Shown here: one piece after another, positions 59,438 through 64,000 of the stretch | Position numbering within the stretch: the first letter of the stretch is position 1 | Layout of the letters: each line of letters starts with the position of its first letter | Origin: Jaltomata sinuosa | Lineage: Eukaryota; Streptophyta; Magnoliopsida; Solanales; Solanaceae | Direction: 5' to 3' | Length of the DNA: 64,000 nt | Assembly: GCA_003996215.1 (NCBI GenBank) | Contig: QJPP01000836.1 | Coordinates: forward strand, 704,027-768,026 | Notes under the pieces: model-generated | The model's database searches: none | The model's input: the letters and a program-made list of their open reading frames with translations, nothing else | Told to the model about the DNA's origin: nothing | Position numbers and translations under genes: made by a program

Positions 59438-62400
59438 TGTAATGACCCTTCCGGTCATTTCCACATACACGTTTTCCTTGTGCCGTTAGAGCTTGTTGTA
59501 GTGGACCCAAGTCATTTAAGGCTTGTCGGGATCAGTATTTCGGTTCCAGGTCCATTTGTTTGGCCGCATGATAAGTTTTGAAGCCAAGCAAGTCGGCAAA
59601 AGTAATCGTAAGATCTTTAATAAATTTCCTGAACTTTGGGTAAAATGTCTCAGAGCTTTTCTCTCAATATATAAAGAGTTAGAAGTCCCCCAAAATACCA
59701 AATCGAAGGTCTACGAGTCTAGTTTCCAACGCACAAAACCTCTTGTCTAAATGATCTCGAAGTAAAAAGTTATGACTGTTTTACCGCGGACTATCTGGCA
59801 GAAAATGGGTCACGAACCGGGTCGGGTCAAACTCGATTTAAGCCTCAACTTCACGTTTTAAAATGCCATTTCAGTTCTGAAACAGTGGGAAAACATAAGG
59901 GAGGATTCCGAGAGAGTTCTTGAGTATCAAAATCGTGCGATGGTGAGTTGCAAACTTAAATTTAAGAATTTTATTAACATTGCGTGTATTTGAAAATATT
60001 TTATTTAAAGGTTGAATTTGGTAAAAATTATATTATTATTACCTTTTTAAAATATTTTAAAGGTTTATGAAAAATATTTTTGTTACGATATAATTGTATA
60101 TGTATTTATTTTATAAGGTTTTTATACATTGTAATATTTTAATGGAGATAGTAAATTTAGTTATGTTGAAGTTTATTATTATAATATAGTAGGTTTTATT
60201 TGAAATAATTTTCTAATGATTATGGTATATTTAAAAAGTTATATTTATTATACCACGAACCTATGCAATACCCGAATATATATAACGGGGTAAGAATATT
60301 CTTTCAATAATGCCACCTCCACTCCACGTGGGAGTGGAGGGGTTGGACAACACATTGTAACAACTTTTGGGGTGCTACAACTTGTTCCACTCACTAGCTT
60401 ATTAGCTAGAATTAAGTGGCAGGAGTATTTATTTAGGTGCCTTCAATTTGTATTTGTCCAGGAGTAGAAGTGATCACATGAAGCATTTACATACTTCTGT
60501 GTGTTGAAAAGATTAAATAAGGAGTTCGTATGAACAGAATTGCTGACGCAATATTATTAATTATCAAAAAAAAATCAATTATCTACGTCAAGTTATTCAA
60601 GCCCAAATCCGATTCTGATTTAGTTTTGGATTTTCTCGGAGTGGTTCGAGCTTGGACATCATCTTAGCAGCTTGTCATCGGACGACAGGTAGGTTACGGT
60701 TTATTTTCCCTAGACTCCGCATATATAGAATAAAATTGTACTAATGGGCATCCTTGGGTTGGTTTATTAGTTGGTACCACAGACCTCGACCGCTTTATTC
60801 ATGTCCGCCTTCTTTTGTTTCTCCGTAGCTTGTAGTATTTGCCGATATATTTTATTTACCCTTGTGGTCCTGTGAGACCTTGTTGACTCTGGAACATAGA
60901 AGGTGGGTTTTTGGGAATGTCCGCGAGTCCGGGCATAGAATTATCCTTCTAGGCTGGTTATGCTTGCTGAGTAGCTGTGGGCCTGTGCAGGGTCGATAGG
61001 TTGATTGTGAGCTGCGGGCAGCTATTGTGTGTGATCATACCATTTCCATGCATATAAAGAGGTTTTATCCATGTTTTACAGTGGTTTTGGCTTCGGGCCT
61101 ACTGGCACTGTTTTCTAAACCTTGCATGGCCCGGGGGGGCCCGTTTTTGATGGAAATGATTTGGAAATGGTTTGATTTAACTTGTGAATATTTCTGGATA
61201 AGGGAAAGTAAAATTATGTTTAAAAGCATCAGTTTTACGATTATCGCTAGACTCGGCAGGGCCGGGGTGCTAGTTGAGTTTTCTTGTTACTTGAGATGAT
61301 TTTTAGCCTCGGTCAGACCGAGCACCTGAGATGACTTTTTACGGTTTAGACCCGGTTATTCCCGGGCACCCTTGGAGGGGTTTTTGAGATATTTTCCTAC
61401 TACTTTAGTCCTGGACAGGGTCTGGGCATGCATATTCGAGACTGGGTCTCTATCTTGATACCAGACTTGCTTCCAGGTGACATGCTTTGATACTGAGTTT
61501 TAGTATGGGGTCTGGGACCTCCATGGACCTTGCCATCCGGGCCAGGGGCTACGGGCTGCGTGTGCCGTAGGAAGGGTATACGGTGGAGTAGAGGTATACG
61601 GGCAGTGTCCTTCCATGGAACCTACCTGCTGGGTCGGATCAGCACCGGGGGAGGTACATACAGAGATACCATTTCACTTGATATCTTCATGCATCACATC
61701 ATTCATATTTTGAGGCTCCACCCTTGTTTGTTGTTTGTTGATTGTACGCTCCGGTAGTATGGGATGCCGGAGGGTTTGTTTTCACTTGTTTGTGTTCCTC
61801 GGTTGTATGGGCGGCCGGGGGACTGTAGGTAGACATTTGCTATTTACTTACAGAATTGTTCCCTGTTACGATTAAGTATGAAATTGGTTACTTCTAGACT
61901 GTTAGTGTCTGGATTTGAGATTGATATGATTAGTTGAGTTTGATTCATGTCTCTGAGCATGCCTATCGTTACTCTTTCTCTCTTCTTCTTACACCTGAGG
62001 TTACCGGTATACCGTCCATTTCGTAAACTTATTTTGTATGCACTATTGTTGCAAGGACCTCAGGTGCGTTGTTTCTTACTTTCACCTGTGCCTATGGTGT
62101 GTATATTCTGCTTACTAGCCTCACATGATGGTTCTGTTGATTTCCCTCTGGGCTAGTTCCTGTGTACCTTTCGTTGATTTCTGTGACTGCTTGCTTCTAT
62201 TTTGTCTATTACTACGCTTTTATCTTATATGTGCCCAGTCGGCCTATGATACCTACTGGGTACCTTATGCTTCACATTTGGTGCTCACCCCTACCCCCCC
62301 TGCATCTTTGGGTGCAGATCCTAGCGTGGGCCATCGCCGTTAGATCGCTGTGATTCGTGCTTGGAGATCTGTTGGGGACTACTTCAGACTGAGGGTGAGA

Positions 62401-62713
62401 TCTTGGCGATCGGAGCTTAGCTTTAGTTTATCTTTTGCTTCATGTTACTCTATTACCATTCAGAGACATTGTATATATAGTTTTTGTTTACTTGCCACCA
62501 ATGTATGTAGTTTGGCTCTATACTATGATACCAGGTCTTGGGTTTGGTTTAGTTTCCGCATATGTATATTTTATAGTCCTTTTATCTGCTCTCTTCGTCT
62601 TGTTCTCTTATTTGTTAGATAGTAGCCCATTACTAACTGTTCTGGGCTACGGGGATTGGTTCACCTACCGGGGGTTGTAGGTGCCATCATGACCGAGAAA
62701 TTGGGTCGTGACA
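59438..62713 (+). repeat. Family B LTR inserted in the RT of a family B element
   Basis: 3,276 bp, TGTAATGACCC to GGGTCGTGACA. The 5-bp sequence before it is atagg. It is followed by acttggt, the first bases 3' of a family B LTR, then by a scrap of LTR-end-like sequence and a second LTR copy. It shares most of its length with the solo LTR at 52543 but carries a different ~0.7-kb segment (about 59935-60635). Confidence 0.88.
59935..60635 (+). repeat. Subfamily-specific segment inside the family B LTR
   Basis: About 700 AT-rich bp that replace a ~400-bp stretch (53030-53440) of the solo LTR; outside it the two LTRs align again. It is present in both tandem copies (second at about 63175-63870). 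Contains a 10-bp perfect hairpin, cctccactcc/ggagtggagg with loop acgtg (60316-60340; 63553-63577). No ORF. Confidence 0.65.
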
Positions 62714-62742
62714 ACTTGGTCCGGTATTGTAGGTGCCATCAT
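62714..62742 (+). other. Scrap joining tandem family B LTRs
   Basis: acttggt (start of the PBS region) is followed by a second run of LTR-end-like sequence, gtaggtgccatcatga, which fuses at gaccc to LTR position 59504. Looks like a template-switch or recombination joint. Confidence 0.6.
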
Positions 62743-64000
62743 GACCCAAGTCATTTAAGGCTTGTCGGGACCGGTATTTCGGTGCCAGGTCCATTTGTTT
62801 GGCCGCATGATAAGTTTTGAAGCCAAGCAAGTCGGCAAAAGTAATCGTAAGATCTTTAACAAATTTCCTGAACTTTGGGTAATATGTCTCGGAGCTTTTC
62901 TCTCAATATATAAAGAGTTAGAAGTCCCCCAAAATACCAAATCGAAGGTCTACGAGTCTAGTTTCCAACGCACAAAACCTCTTGTCCAAATGATCTCGAA
63001 GTAAAACGTTATGACTGTTTTACCGTGGACTATCTGGCAGAAAATGGGTCGCGAACCGGGTCGGGTCAAACTCGATTTAAGCCTCAACTTCACGTTTTAA
63101 AATGCCATTTCAGTTCTGAAACAGTGGGAAAACATAAGAGAGGATTCCGAGAGAGTTCTTGAGTATCAAAATCGTGCGATAGTGAGTTGCAAACTTAAAT
63201 TTAAGAATTTTAACATCGCGTGTATTTGAAAATATTTTATTTAAAGGTTGAATTTGGTAAAAATTATATTATTATTACCTTTTTAAAATATTTTAAAGGT
63301 TTATGAAAAATATTTTTGTTACGATATAATTGTATATGTATTTATTTTATAAGGTTTTTATACATTGTAATATTTTAACAGAGATAGTAAATTTAGTTAT
63401 GTTGAAATTTATTATTATAATATAGTAGGTTTTATTCGAAATAATTTTCTAATGATTATGGTATATTTAAAAAAGTTATATTTATTATACCACGAACCTA
63501 TGCAATACCCGAATATATATAACAGGGTAAGAATATTCTTTCAGTAATGCCACCTCCACTCCACGTGGGAGTGGAGGGGTTGGACAACATATTGTAACAA
63601 CTTTTGGGGTGCTGCCACTTGTTCCACTCACTAGCTTATTAGCTAGAATTAAGTGGCAGGAGTATTTATTTAGGTGCCTTCAATTTGTATTTGTCCAGGA
63701 GTAGAAGTGATCACATGAAGCATTTACATACTTCTGTGTGTTGAAAAGATTAAATAAGGAGTTCGTATGAACAGAATTGCTGACGCAATATTGTTAATTA
63801 TCAAAAAGAAATCAATTATCTACGTCAAGTTATTCAAGCCCAAATCCGATTCCGATTTAGTTTTGGATTTTCTCGGAGTGGTTCGAGCTTGGACATCGTG
63901 TTCCAGCAGCTTGTCGTCGGACGACAGGTAGGTTACGGTTTAATTTCCCCAGACTCCGTATATATAAAATAAAATTGTATTAATGGGCATCCTGGGGTTG
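62743..64000 (+). repeat. Second tandem family B LTR, cut by the window end
   Basis: Repeats 59504-60761 with an offset of 3,239 bp and few differences, including the subfamily-specific segment and hairpin. It lacks the first ~65 bp of the LTR. The right end lies outside the window. Confidence 0.88.

Noticed and set aside
61027..61299. Short frames repeated in family B LTRs (also 53786-54109)
   Set aside because: Similarity reflects LTR homology, not coding constraint; frames differ in length and contain no domain.
1..64000. CRISPR arrays, operons, ribosomal RNA genes
   Set aside because: The window is plant nuclear DNA; no regularly spaced repeats of that kind and no rRNA sequence seen.

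Overview
The window is nuclear DNA of a flowering plant, most likely a member of the Solanaceae with a large, repeat-rich genome. The case rests on the intron structure of its one host gene, on an inserted piece of chloroplast DNA, on MITE types known from plants, and on long-LTR Ty3/gypsy retrotransposons (chromoviruses of the Tekay/Del kind, Tat/Ogre and Athila-like elements). I cannot name the species.

Only one intact host gene is visible: an AP-3 adaptor complex beta subunit (Arabidopsis AP3BA/PAT2 type) on the minus strand, 36051-45569. I resolve it into 11 exons whose splice phases all agree, giving 1,138 residues. Its introns hold a hAT-type MITE (37500-38179) and a Stowaway-type MITE (41335-41615). 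Two non-autonomous hAT-like elements lie downstream (33092-33549 and 33603-34560).

Left part (1-31374): a nest of broken LTR retrotransposons. A Tat/Ogre-like element (1-4568) is cut in its gag by a Tekay-like chromovirus, 'family A' (5' LTR 4569-7535, 3' LTR 17781-20618). Family A is in turn rearranged with a second gypsy element, 'family C' (8861-16307), whose two LTRs are truncated at opposite ends. The family A integrase/chromodomain reading frame carries about 360 bp of chloroplast DNA holding a frameshifted psaC copy (17200-17444, minus). An Athila-like element, 'family E' (22200-30388), has terminal TG/CA and a 5-bp target duplication (gtcta). It has lost its pol gene and most of its 5' LTR, and it sits inside a reverse-oriented LTR, 'family D' (21093-22199 plus 30389-31374).

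Middle and right part: 31380-33060 is an integrase remnant with a probable reversed LTR. The AP3B gene follows. A decayed L1-type LINE (about 46690-50590) lies inside a pair of terminal inverted repeats (46113 and 51847). A clean solo LTR of 'family B' (52543-55556) has a perfect ccctc target duplication. Next come an inverted family E LTR fragment and a family B element (PBS, gag, protease, start of RT) that is broken at 59437 by a further family B LTR. That LTR is followed by a tandem second LTR copy (period 3,239 bp) that runs off the window.

The retroelement genes are pseudogenes with stops and frameshifts. The biology of interest is structural: nested insertions, organelle-to-nucleus transfer, LTR recombination, and families whose LTRs carry their own GC-rich palindromic motif clusters.
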